From Streptomyces stelliscabiei (GTDB lineage: Bacteria; Actinomycetota; Actinomycetes; Streptomycetales; Streptomycetaceae), in NCBI RefSeq assembly GCF_014873495.1, contig NZ_JADBGF010000001.1:8928001-8992000 (forward strand): 64,000 bases of DNA, read 5' to 3'. Below the pieces are notes generated by a model, which ran no database searches, was not told the DNA's origin, and saw only the letters and a list, made by a program, of their open reading frames with translations. A program made the translations under genes and the position numbers. Of the stretch, positions 25,476 through 33,718 are shown piece after piece; position 1 is the first letter of the stretch; each line of letters opens with the position of its first letter.

Positions 25476-27451
25476 AGTTCGTACAGCTCGGCACGCACCG
25501 CGTCGGGAACGATGCCGGCCTCCTTCGCCAGCTCGCCGACGGTGCGCACGCCGTCCACGACGCCGAGCAGCGTGAACAGCTCCTCCGACATCCTGGCCAC
25601 CGGAGCTCCGGCGTAGTCCAGGGAGATCTCGTGCCAGGCGGGACCCGCTGCGACGGCCCCGGTGCCGAGCCGGCGCGCCAGCCTGGTCACCGGCCGCAAC
25701 CGGGGAACGAGTGTGTCCAGGTCGGCCGACGGGTCCGCCGAACGCCGGCGCACCAGGAAGTCCTCGACCACCAGGTAATCCAGATCGGTGGTGAGGTAGC
25801 ACGCCACCACGTCGTCGATGGTCTGCACGATCGGCTCTGCGTTGTTGTTGAAGGACGTGTTGAGCAGCACCGGTGTCCCGGTGCGCTCGCCGAAGGCCGC
25901 GACGAGCCGGTGGAACCGTTCGTTCGCGGCCGGGTCGACGACCTGCACGCGTGCGGTGCCGTCGATGTGGGTGACCGCGCCCAGTTCCGGCCGGCGCTCC
26001 TCGCGGACGGGAACCACGTAGGACATGAAGTCGTAGTTCGCCTCGGTGGCGGGCAGGTCGAAGTAGTCGGCGGCGGCCTCGGCGGTGACCACGGGCGCGA
26101 ACGGCCGGTAGCTCTCCCGCTGCTTCACCATCGCGTTGATCCTGGTCTGGTTCTCCGCCGGCCGGGCGTCCGCGATGATGCTCCGGTTGCCCAGCGCCCG
26201 CGGGCCGAACTCCGAACGTCCCTGCGCCCAGCCCAGGACCGCGCCGTCGGCCAGCAGTCCGGCCGCGACGGGCACGATGTCCTCGTGCCGCTCGAAGTCG
26301 AGCACCGCACCCCACGCGCCCAGGCGGTCGCGGACCTCCGCCTCGGTACCCAGCGCGGGGCCCGAGCTCGCGGTGCGGGACCGGCGGACCGGCCGGGCCG
26401 CACCGCCCAGTTGGTCGGCCGCGAGGAAAGCGGCACCCTCGCTCGCGCCGGCGTCGTGCGACGCCGGGTGCACGAACACCTCGCGGAACAGCCCGGAGCG
26501 CAGGATGTCGCCGTTCAGGGTGGAATTGTGGGCCACGCCGCCGCCGAAACACAGCCGGGACAGGCCGGTCGACTCGGCCCAGTGCGTCAGCACGTGCAGC
26601 ACGATCTTCTCCAGCGCCTCCTGGGTCGCGGCGGCGAAGTCCTTGTGCTGCTGGGTGAACGGCTCGCCCTTGCGGCGCGGCGTGATGCCCCTCGCGAGCA
26701 TCGACGGGCCGACCAGGTCGGGCACCGTCATGTTCGGCAGCAGGTCGTATTCGCCCTTGTCGCCCAACAGGTACAGCGAGCTGACGGCCTCGCGGAAGGT
26801 CGCCGGGTCGCCGTAGGGTGCCAGGCCCATCACCTTGTACTCGTCGCCGAAGCCGTAGCCGAGCAGTTGGGTGGCGTTGAGGTAGAGCATGCCCAGTGAC
26901 TTGAAGACCGGGTAGTCGGCCAGCTTCTCCAGCCGTCCCCCGCCCGACCGGTAGACGGTGCCGGAGTTCTCCTCGCCGCGGCCGTCCAGGACCAGCACCA
27001 GCGACTCCGGCATCCCGGACCGGGCCACCGCCGCTATCGCGTGCGCGTCGTGGTGCGGGGTGAAGACGAGCTTGTCGTCGCCGAGATCCCAGTCGAACTC
27101 CTCGGCGAACCACTGCTTGATCAGCTGGCGGCAGTACACCGTGGGCACCTTCGGGTGGACGGTGTAGAAGAAGTTGAGCGTGGTGTCGACGAAGTCCTCA
27201 CGGAAGTAGTACGCCACGCCGTCGAGCTGGTCGACCGTCACCCCCGCCACATCCAGGCACGCGCGGATCGCGTTGACCGGGAACTTGGTGGTCTTCTTGA
27301 TCCGGTTGAACCGTTCCTCCTCGACGGCGGCGATCACCTCGCCGTCCCGCACCAGACACGCAGCCGAGTCGTGGAACAACTGGTCCGGCAGGAGGGGGAC
27401 CAGATCCGAGTCCCGCGCGGAGAAGTTTCCGCTCAACCCGAGCACCAACAT
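25439..27451 (-). CDS. O-carbamoyltransferase (NodU/CmcH/TobZ family)
   Basis: This 670-residue enzyme starts MLVLGLSGNFSARDSD. It has HHDAHAIAA near residue 113, the Kae1-like metal/ATP motif, and GGGVAHNSTLNG near residue 294, followed by the YrdC-like C-terminal region. Family members use carbamoyl phosphate and ATP to form carbamoyl-AMP, then carbamoylate a sugar or aglycone hydroxyl. Among the deoxysugar genes, the expected product is a carbamoylated 2,6-dideoxyhexose, as in concanamycin. ATG 27451 is preceded by GGGGTGG. An in-frame extension to 27526 exists but lacks family homology. Confidence 0.9.
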   Translation of the reverse strand: MLVLGLSGNFSARDSDLVPLLPDQLFHDSAACLVRDGEVIAAVEEERFNRIKKTTKFPVNAIRACLDVAGVTVDQLDGVAYYFREDFVDTTLNFFYTVHPKVPTVYCRQLIKQWFAEEFDWDLGDDKLVFTPHHDAHAIAAVARSGMPESLVLVLDGRGEENSGTVYRSGGGRLEKLADYPVFKSLGMLYLNATQLLGYGFGDEYKVMGLAPYGDPATFREAVSSLYLLGDKGEYDLLPNMTVPDLVGPSMLARGITPRRKGEPFTQQHKDFAAATQEALEKIVLHVLTHWAESTGLSRLCFGGGVAHNSTLNGDILRSGLFREVFVHPASHDAGASEGAAFLAADQLGGAARPVRRSRTASSGPALGTEAEVRDRLGAWGAVLDFERHEDIVPVAAGLLADGAVLGWAQGRSEFGPRALGNRSIIADARPAENQTRINAMVKQRESYRPFAPVVTAEAAADYFDLPATEANYDFMSYVVPVREERRPELGAVTHIDGTARVQVVDPAANERFHRLVAAFGERTGTPVLLNTSFNNNAEPIVQTIDDVVACYLTTDLDYLVVEDFLVRRRSADPSADLDTLVPRLRPVTRLARRLGTGAVAAGPAWHEISLDYAGAPVARMSEELFTLLGVVDGVRTVGELAKEAGIVPDAVRAELYELWQQRYLTLTPA

Positions 27452-27560
27452 CGTGACCACCCCAACTCGTCGTTGACTTGACAACCCGCCTGCCGTCAGG
27501 CTGCGGGCCCTGCCGGACCACGACACTGAGTGGATGCGGGCCCTGGGAGTTCTGCAGCAG

Positions 27561-27594
27561 CCTAGGTGGGACGGATAGCGGATGAATATCGCCG
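27561..27594. repeat. 34-bp motif shared with 32975-33008
   Basis: The string beginning CCTAGGTGGGACGGATAGCG is repeated at 32975-33008 with four mismatches. A second similar 34-bp block (27468-27501 versus 32923-32956, roughly three-quarters identical) lies between it and the carbamoyltransferase start. The pair probably marks a duplicated promoter region of the carbamoyltransferase. Confidence 0.55.
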
Positions 27595-27699
27595 ACGGCC
27601 GGACCGGACGCGCCCGGTCAGGACGACAATCCGTTGCGCGGCAGCGGAAGCCGATACCGCAGGCTCAGGGCTCCCGGTGGCGTCCGTGGCCGGCAGGGT

Positions 27700-27925
27700 G
27701 GCCATGAAGGCGATCCGCACGGCCCTCGCTCTCGAGGCCGCGGAGTTCGGCCTCACCGAGTTCGACAAGCAGTTCGGCGCGCAATACCCCGGCGCGGTCG
27801 ATCCATGGCGGAACGCCTGGGACGAGTTCGCCCCTTCCTCGACTTCCGCCCGGGCTTCGCAAGATCGGGTACACCACCAAGGCGATCGAATCCATCGACT
27901 TCCGGCCAGCGGGAAACACCGGCTG
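27700..27925 (+). pseudogene. IS256-family (mutator) transposase fragment, frameshifted
   Basis: In consecutive frames the strand reads EFDKQFGAQYPGAVDPWRNA, then FAPFLDFRP, then KIGYTTKAIES. This matches the conserved W-x-x-x-W/FxPFL/TTNAIES run near the C-terminus of IS256-type transposases. At least two frameshifts and missing ends make it a relic. It lies in the 483-bp gap between the 4-ketoreductase and the carbamoyltransferase, on the opposite strand. Confidence 0.7.
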
Positions 27926-27934
27926 GGGGCGAGC

Positions 27935-28678
27935 TCAGCCGGCGTAGTCGGCCACGTACCGGTCGAGCAGCCGATCGAGGTGGCCGGCGCCGCCCGGCAG
28001 GACGGCGGTCGGCAGCAGGGCCCGCAACCGGGCGGTGGAGACCGTCGTGCGCACCGGCGGGGCGTCGACGACCTCGAGCCGGGCCGGAAGGCCCATCCGA
28101 GCCCGCACCCCGGCGGCGATCGCGGTCACCGGAACCGGTGTGCCGGAGGCGACGTGCACCACCTCGCCGTGCACGCCGGCCGCCAGCAGACCGTCCACAG
28201 TGGACACGACATCGCGCACGTCGACCAGATCCCGGTAGGTGTCCCGGTACAGTCGGACGGTTCCCGAACGCACCTGCTCGACGAACGCGGGCAGCAGTTG
28301 GTGCGGCCGCTGCCGTGCGCCGACGACGTGCGCCAGCCGCAGCACGAGCCAGTTCGCGCCCGAGTCCGCCACCTGCCGCTCCAGCCCGAGTTTGTGCCGC
28401 CCGTAGGGCGAACTCGGCGAGACGGGTTCCCGTTCCTCCACGATGTGGTCGGTCGAGCCGTACATCGCGTGCGACGCGGTCGACAGCACCACCGCGGTCA
28501 GGTTCTCCCGCAGGCAGCGCTGCGTCACATCGGCCATGAGCGCCCGCTCCCTGGCGAACTCCGCCGGATCGGTCACCCGTACGCTGGACACACCGGCAGC
28601 CACCACCACGGCGTGCGGGTGCCGGTCGGCGATCGTGCTGAGGTGGCTTGCGATGAAGCCCCGGCCGATGACGCGCAT
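27935..28678 (-). CDS. NDP-hexose 4-ketoreductase (NAD-dependent epimerase/dehydratase fold)
   Basis: This 247-residue short-chain reductase has a compact Rossmann start, MRVIGRGFIASHL, a STASHAMYGS segment, and catalytic SPYGRHK (Tyr-x3-Lys). It is shorter than RmlB-type enzymes, as common for sugar 4-ketoreductases. In context it should perform the last reduction of the dTDP-2,6-dideoxy-4-ketosugar. The ATG at 28678 overlaps the stop of the upstream 3-ketoreductase by one base (TGATG), which decides the start against a longer frame at 28747. Confidence 0.8.
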   Translation of the reverse strand: MRVIGRGFIASHLSTIADRHPHAVVVAAGVSSVRVTDPAEFARERALMADVTQRCLRENLTAVVLSTASHAMYGSTDHIVEEREPVSPSSPYGRHKLGLERQVADSGANWLVLRLAHVVGARQRPHQLLPAFVEQVRSGTVRLYRDTYRDLVDVRDVVSTVDGLLAAGVHGEVVHVASGTPVPVTAIAAGVRARMGLPARLEVVDAPPVRTTVSTARLRALLPTAVLPGGAGHLDRLLDRYVADYAG

Positions 28679-29727
28679 CAGTGTCCTCCGGACACGGTGA
28701 CGACGCGAGCGGATGCCCTGACGGCGTCGAGAAGTTCGGCGGTGCACAGGGTGTCGGCGTTGGACGCCGCTGCCGAGTCCGGCACGCCGGCCCGGCGGGC
28801 TCGGACCTCGGCGGTGAAAGCAGCAGCCGATCGGGCGAACTGGTCGGCGGCCGGCGTCACGATCTCCTCGGCATGGTCCTGTTCATCGATGCGCAGCACC
28901 GGCTGGTGGGTCGCGGGTGGGGTGAACGCGCGTTCCAGCAGCAGCTGGGCGGACGAGCCCCACAGCCGGTAGCGGGAACCGTAGCTGTGCCGGAAGCCGA
29001 ACTCGGCCGTCACGACCACGTCGCCGGTCGTGAGCAGCACGCTGCCGGACACGTCGACCCCGGTGACCGGATCCACGTGCAGCACCGCGCCGGCGACCTC
29101 GATCTCGTTGCCGAACAACAGTTGTGCCGCCCGGACCGGGTAGACACCGGCGTCCAGCAACGCCCCGCCGCCCAGTTCGGGCCGGTAACGCACGTCGGCG
29201 GCGGGCAGCGGCGGGAAGCAGAACGAGCTGGTGAAGTGCCGAGGCTCGCCGATTCGGCCGGCGGTCACCAGGTTCCGCACGACGGCGTGCACCGGGTGGT
29301 GCAGGAACGTGAAGTTCTCCCGCAGCACGAGGTTGTTCACTTCGGCCAGGCGCACCAGATCAGCGGTGTCGGCGGCGCACGTCGTCAGCGGCTTCTCCGC
29401 CAGGACGTGCTTTCCGGCCGCGAGCGCGGCGGCAGCCCACTCGTGATGGAGGGAGTTCGGCAGCGGGACGTAGACGGCGTCGATGTCGGCGCGCTCCAGC
29501 AGCGCCGCATACCCTTCGATCGGCTCGCCGCCGAACCGCTCGGTGAACGCCGCGGCCCTGGACCGATCCCGGCTCGCGACGGCCGCGACCGACACCCCGG
29601 CCGTACCGGTCAGAGCAGGCAGCATGCGCCGCCACGCGATGGATGCCGTACCCAGCACACCGATCCGCACCGTCGCCGCCGGGTCGAAGTCCGCTCCGGG
29701 GGCGGGTTCCGCGAGAGGCCGGACCAT
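28678..29727 (-). CDS. NDP-hexose 3-ketoreductase (Gfo/Idh/MocA family)
   Basis: This 349-residue oxidoreductase has the nucleotide motif RIGVLGTASIA near residue 22 and the signature AEKPLTT near residue 110. A C-terminal GFO/IDH beta-sheet domain contains the LGGGALLDAGVYPV segment. In 2,6-dideoxysugar pathways this family reduces the 3-keto group produced by the 2,3-dehydratase. It overlaps its neighbours by one base at both ends, placing it in a tight operon with the dehydratase and 4-ketoreductase. Confidence 0.88.
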   Translation of the reverse strand: MVRPLAEPAPGADFDPAATVRIGVLGTASIAWRRMLPALTGTAGVSVAAVASRDRSRAAAFTERFGGEPIEGYAALLERADIDAVYVPLPNSLHHEWAAAALAAGKHVLAEKPLTTCAADTADLVRLAEVNNLVLRENFTFLHHPVHAVVRNLVTAGRIGEPRHFTSSFCFPPLPAADVRYRPELGGGALLDAGVYPVRAAQLLFGNEIEVAGAVLHVDPVTGVDVSGSVLLTTGDVVVTAEFGFRHSYGSRYRLWGSSAQLLLERAFTPPATHQPVLRIDEQDHAEEIVTPAADQFARSAAAFTAEVRARRAGVPDSAAASNADTLCTAELLDAVRASARVVTVSGGH

Positions 29728-31229
29728 CAGGCGCCCCCACCCTGCGCGACCGGACTGTCGTCATCGAGGCGAGCCACGAGGCTGTGCAGGCACGCCACCA
29801 GACTGCGGGCCTGCACGTTCACGTAGTGGCTGTGCCGGAGCAACCCGACGATCTGGGCCATGGTCATCCACCGGTGCCGGGCCGGTCCGGCGCCGTTCGC
29901 CACCACCGGGTCGACCTCGACGATCACGTGCCGGGTCCGGGCGTGGAAGAACCGGCCGCCCTCCTCGGAGAGCTCGGTGTCGAACCGGATCCGGTCGGCC
30001 GGCGCGGCCAGCACGTCGTCCAGGAAGGGCGGCCTGGCCTCGGCCGGCAGGTGCTCGTAGCTGTCCGGCGTGCACTGCACCGTCGGCGCCAGCTCGACGA
30101 AGTCCACGAGCCCCGGCTCCATCTGGACGCCGACCAGTATGTGCAGCACCCCGGAGAACCGGGCGACCAGGAACGCCACGACGCCGAGCCCGTGCGGGGC
30201 GATCATCGGCTGCGTCCAGCTGTCGATCTCGCGGCCCCCGCCGTCCACCGCGACCGCGCGGACGTCGAAGAAGACGCCCGTGTCGTGAGTGATCCGGTCG
30301 GGCTGCCGGCGCCAGCCGCGCACCTCGCGCAGCGGGATCGGGGTGGCCTCGACCTCGCGGCGGGACCGCAGGTCGGTGATCCAGCTCAGGATCTCGCCGT
30401 CGGTGTGCAGCGCGCCCCACTCCGTTCCGATCGACCGCACGAGGGCCGCCCGGAACCCGGACGCGCCACAACCCAGCTCGCCCACGAGGTTCGGTCCGGA
30501 GAAGGACAGGCAGGACAGCACGGTGCGCGTGTTCATGTTGACCAGGTGGTCCTCGGTGAGCAGCGCGTGCACCTGGCCCAGTGACAGCCAGCGGAAGCCG
30601 GGCAGCACCTCGACGTCCGCGGTGGTCTCCACGACGATGTTGCGGTTGCGTTTGCGGTAGAACCACGAGCCTTGCTCGGACTGCAGCACGTCGGCGAGCA
30701 CCGCCTGCGGTGGCGCGGACAGGAACATGTCCACATAGGGCACCGGGCGGCCTCGGTGTACCGCGGTGTAGTTGCTCTGCGTGGCCTGCACGGTCGGGGA
30801 CAGTTGCAGCACGTTGCAGTTGCCCGGCTCCATCTTGGCCTGCATCAGGCAGTGCAGCACCCCGTCGAACTCCTTGACCAGGATGCCCAGCACCCCGGTC
30901 TCCGGCTGATTGATGATCGGCTGCGACCAGCTCGCCACCGGGCCGTGAGCGGCGGCCACCGACAGGCCCTCGATGGCGAAGAACTTTCCGCTGTCGTGCA
31001 CCAGGTTGCCGGTGTCGTCGGCGAAACGCCAGCCGACCAGGTCGGCGAAGTCGATACCGGCGACCGTGGTGGTCCTGGCCACGGCCAGCCGTTCGGCGAA
31101 CCAGGACCGGAAGTCCGGTGTGACCGTCACGGTGCCCTGGGTGGACAGTGCTGATCGGACGACACGCAGCGCCGCCGACGGGTCGTGGGTCCGAAGTAGA
31201 CCACCGGGGGTGACCGGGGACGCGGTCAT
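29727..31229 (-). CDS. NDP-4-keto-6-deoxyhexose 2,3-dehydratase
   Basis: This 500-residue protein is built of two homologous halves. WRFADDTGNLVHDSGKFFAI near residue 67 and its counterpart WRRQPDRITHDTGVFFDV near residue 310 mark the duplicated EvaA/TylX3-type fold. It removes water across C-2/C-3 of dTDP-4-keto-6-deoxyglucose, the committed step to 2-deoxysugars. ATG 31229 has GAAGGAG at good spacing. A TGATG junction joins it to the 3-ketoreductase. Its presence with two ketoreductases and no 3,5-epimerase predicts a 2,6-dideoxy-D-hexose such as D-olivose (2-deoxy-D-rhamnose). Confidence 0.93.
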   Translation of the reverse strand: MTASPVTPGGLLRTHDPSAALRVVRSALSTQGTVTVTPDFRSWFAERLAVARTTTVAGIDFADLVGWRFADDTGNLVHDSGKFFAIEGLSVAAAHGPVASWSQPIINQPETGVLGILVKEFDGVLHCLMQAKMEPGNCNVLQLSPTVQATQSNYTAVHRGRPVPYVDMFLSAPPQAVLADVLQSEQGSWFYRKRNRNIVVETTADVEVLPGFRWLSLGQVHALLTEDHLVNMNTRTVLSCLSFSGPNLVGELGCGASGFRAALVRSIGTEWGALHTDGEILSWITDLRSRREVEATPIPLREVRGWRRQPDRITHDTGVFFDVRAVAVDGGGREIDSWTQPMIAPHGLGVVAFLVARFSGVLHILVGVQMEPGLVDFVELAPTVQCTPDSYEHLPAEARPPFLDDVLAAPADRIRFDTELSEEGGRFFHARTRHVIVEVDPVVANGAGPARHRWMTMAQIVGLLRHSHYVNVQARSLVACLHSLVARLDDDSPVAQGGGA

Positions 31230-31249
31230 TCGGACTCCTTCGTGGATAC

Positions 31250-31451
31250 CCCGGCCCTCAGGCCGGGAAGAGGACGAACTTCTGCGGAGCAGGACAGGAA
31301 ACGGGGTTCACCCGGAGGGCGAACGAGCGTCGTGTGCGTTCGGTCAGCCGCTTCGGGGCGAAACGAAGCTGCGGACCGGCCTACCACCGGGCCGGCGGGG
31401 ATGAAGACTGTGGAACTCGTGCAGGACCGATGGCCGGCACTCCGGCCATCG
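31250..31451. other. Intergenic hairpins between glycosyltransferase and 2,3-dehydratase
   Basis: The 355-bp gap 31230-31584 has no convincing gene. It holds one hairpin with arms CCCGGCC/GGCCGGG over CTCA at 31250-31267, and a perfect 10-bp hairpin over CACT at 31428-31451. The first resembles the palindromic ends left by IS200/IS605-type elements in actinomycetes, but no transposase remains. A terminator or regulatory role is equally possible. Confidence 0.45.
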
Positions 31452-31584
31452 CCGTGAATGCGGGTCGACAACGGGTCGTGGAGTGGAAACTGCGACTCGC
31501 GAGGGTCGGATCTCCCTGCTGCAGCCAGGAGAGCGGTCAAGGTTCCTCCGGTTCCGGCTGGGGAAGGGCTGCCACCGGAAGCCG

Positions 31585-32838
31585 TCAGCGCCGGGTGACG
31601 GCGTGGTTCTCGATGACGTCTGCGGCGGCGGCCACGCCTCGATCAGCGCGCACCGCCGCCGCCAGCGCCGCCACCCGAGTGGCGATCGCCGGATCGTCGA
31701 TGGCGGTTCGCACGGCGGCGGCCAGCCGGTCGCCGGTCAACTGCGAGAACGGCACCGGCGGCGGTGCGACGCCCAGCGTGGCCATCCGGCTCGCCCACAC
31801 CGGCTGGTCGGCATAGCAAGGTACGACGACCTGTGGCACGCCGGCGGACACCACGGCCGCGGTGGTGCCCTGGCCGCCGTGGTGCAGTACGGCGGCGGCG
31901 CGGGGCAGCAGCCAGACGAAGTCGGCGCTTTCGGTCCGGATCGCCTCGACGCCGGCGGGCAACGGGCCGTCCGGGCCGCCGACGACCACCAGCCGGTGTC
32001 CGGTCGCCGCCGCTGCCGCCACGCTCGCCGCGAGCAGGCCGGGACCGTCCACCGCCCAGGCGCTGCCGAAGGTGGCCACCAGCGGCGGATCGCCGCGTTC
32101 GACGAACTCGGTCACCTCCGCCGGATTGTCCCAACGCACGTTGTCCGACCAGTACCCGGTGATGTGACAGTGCTCCGGCCAGTCTGCGGGCGGCGCGAAC
32201 ACGTGTGGGCTGAACTGGTACAGCAGCGGCCGGGTGACCCCGTCGTCACGGAAGGGTGAGCGGAGCCCGAGTCGCGGCAGCCCGGCGGCGGTCCGGCCGC
32301 GGTTCACGCTGGGCCGGTACACCAGCCACTCCAGCGCGCCCATGGCCCGGTGGGTGAACCGGTTGTAACCGCCGCCCAGCGACAGCTCCGGCGCGCCCAG
32401 CGCGGGCCACGCGGCGGTCTCGGTCACCGGCCAGGACGCGACCGAACACCACGGCACGTCCGGCCGGGCCAGCGCGCCGATCCGGGTCAGCGTGGTGTTG
32501 ACGACCATGTCCGCGCCCTCGCCGGCGGCCACCATCTCGTCGATCAGGGTCTGCTGCTGGGCACCGGTCAGCCGTGGCGCCGCCATGGCCATCCGGTACA
32601 TCGACGGCCCACGCCGCAAGGCGGCCCGCACCTTCGGATCGCGCAGCACCGACTCGGCGAAGCCGGCGGGCAGCGCTTCGAGAGCCCGGAAGCCGAGACC
32701 GGCCCGGTCGGCCAAGCTCCTGAACTCCGCCCCGGCTGCCAGCACCACCTCGTGCCCACGAGCCTTCAGCTCGACGCCGAGCACCACGAACGGCTGCACG
32801 TCACCGCGCGAACCGATGGTCAGCAGGACGATCCGCAT
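31585..32838 (-). CDS. Macrolide-type glycosyltransferase (GT1, GT28-like N-domain)
   Basis: This 417-residue GT-B enzyme has the N-terminal acceptor-domain motif GSRGDVQPFVVLG. The C-terminal donor-binding region reads HHGGQGTTAAVVSAGVPQVV near residue 320, followed by the ADQP acidic/glutamine pair. It should attach the 2,6-dideoxysugar to a polyketide hydroxyl. I start at ATG 32838 because GAGGAG lies a few bases upstream; a longer frame begins at 32859. It is the first gene of the minus-strand sugar operon after a stub of the carbamoyltransferase 3' end. Confidence 0.9.
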   Translation of the reverse strand: MRIVLLTIGSRGDVQPFVVLGVELKARGHEVVLAAGAEFRSLADRAGLGFRALEALPAGFAESVLRDPKVRAALRRGPSMYRMAMAAPRLTGAQQQTLIDEMVAAGEGADMVVNTTLTRIGALARPDVPWCSVASWPVTETAAWPALGAPELSLGGGYNRFTHRAMGALEWLVYRPSVNRGRTAAGLPRLGLRSPFRDDGVTRPLLYQFSPHVFAPPADWPEHCHITGYWSDNVRWDNPAEVTEFVERGDPPLVATFGSAWAVDGPGLLAASVAAAAATGHRLVVVGGPDGPLPAGVEAIRTESADFVWLLPRAAAVLHHGGQGTTAAVVSAGVPQVVVPCYADQPVWASRMATLGVAPPPVPFSQLTGDRLAAAVRTAIDDPAIATRVAALAAAVRADRGVAAAADVIENHAVTRR

Positions 32839-32911
32839 CGTTCTCCTCGAGTCCGTCACTCCGCCGGACGGGCGTCAGGCCGGGGTCAGCGTCAGGTACC
32901 GCTGCTGCCAG
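32600..32911 (-). repeat. Direct repeat of about 312 bp, right copy
   Basis: Right-hand partner of 25163-25475. Here the glycosyltransferase part is in frame and intact, while the carbamoyltransferase is reduced to its last dozen codons (about 32872-32911). The 5' boundary of the homology at 32911 is abrupt. Confidence 0.9.
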
Positions 32912-32975
32912 TGGTCCTCGCCCGTCGATGAGCTGACAGCCCGCCCGCCATCGAGCAGTCCCGACCAGGCCGAGC

Positions 32976-33239
32976 CTAGGCGGGACGGATAGCGTCCGAA
33001 TATCGCCGGACAGGGGCACCCGGCAACCACGACACACCAGGGACGGTGTCGTCCGACCAGAGTTCGTCCGCCAGATCCGTACGGGAGACCGCCTGGCCTG
33101 CTTCCAGGGCGAGGACGGCAAGCATGGTCCGGACTTTGCTGGATCCCACACCGTGCGGATGGCCGTCCGTGCCCACGGATATCGGACCGAGAAGATGGAC
33201 AGCCACAACGTCCCCTCGCGTGCTGGTACGTGATTTCAT
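32976..33239 (-). pseudogene. Truncated SARP-family regulator
   Basis: An 87-residue frame from ATG 33239 reads VHLLGPISVGTDGHPHGV, then VRTMLAVLALEAGQAVSR and LADELWSDD. This is the winged-helix DNA-binding start of a SARP (AfsR/ActII-ORF4) activator. It is cut after about 70 residues and runs into the duplicated carbamoyltransferase promoter block. The bacterial transcriptional activation domain is absent, so it is presumably inactive. The remaining sequence 33240-33718 shows no credible gene. Confidence 0.7.
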
Positions 33240-33718
33240 CGGCGCCGGCCGACCCTGCGTCCCTCTCACGACTACTGACCCGCAGTCAGCGAGTCCGTCA
33301 CAGCCGCTCCATCGTCGCAGGGCGCTCGGACCAAGGTCATCGGTCGACCGGGCCGATTCGGATCCGCACGGAAGAATGAGGGAGCACGCATGCGGTTCGG
33401 TCGTGCAACCCGTCCGTGCCGACGGGGGTACAGGGATGAATGCACTCGGCAGTGAGCCGATGGGCGCGTAGAACATGGCGAAAGTGCGCATCACCCGGCT
33501 CGGCGGCGTGCGACTCGGCGGCTGTGCGAAGCCGATGCCCGGCCGCCGCCCGAAGGCGTGACAGGCTCCCCCGGCTGAAGACGATCGACGCCCCGGCAAC
33601 GGGGCCAGGGCGCCAGGTAACGGGTCGGCCGCAGGCGCCGTGGTGATCCACCGCGACCGGCGCCAGGGGCGCCACGAGACTCGGCGCCTCCCGTCGTGGC
33701 AAGGGCGGCGCGGTTCGC

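Noticed and set aside
33240..33718. Possible small genes between the SARP fragment and the LAL gene
   Set aside because: Available frames are short, lack ribosome binding sites and coding bias, and have no recognisable motif.
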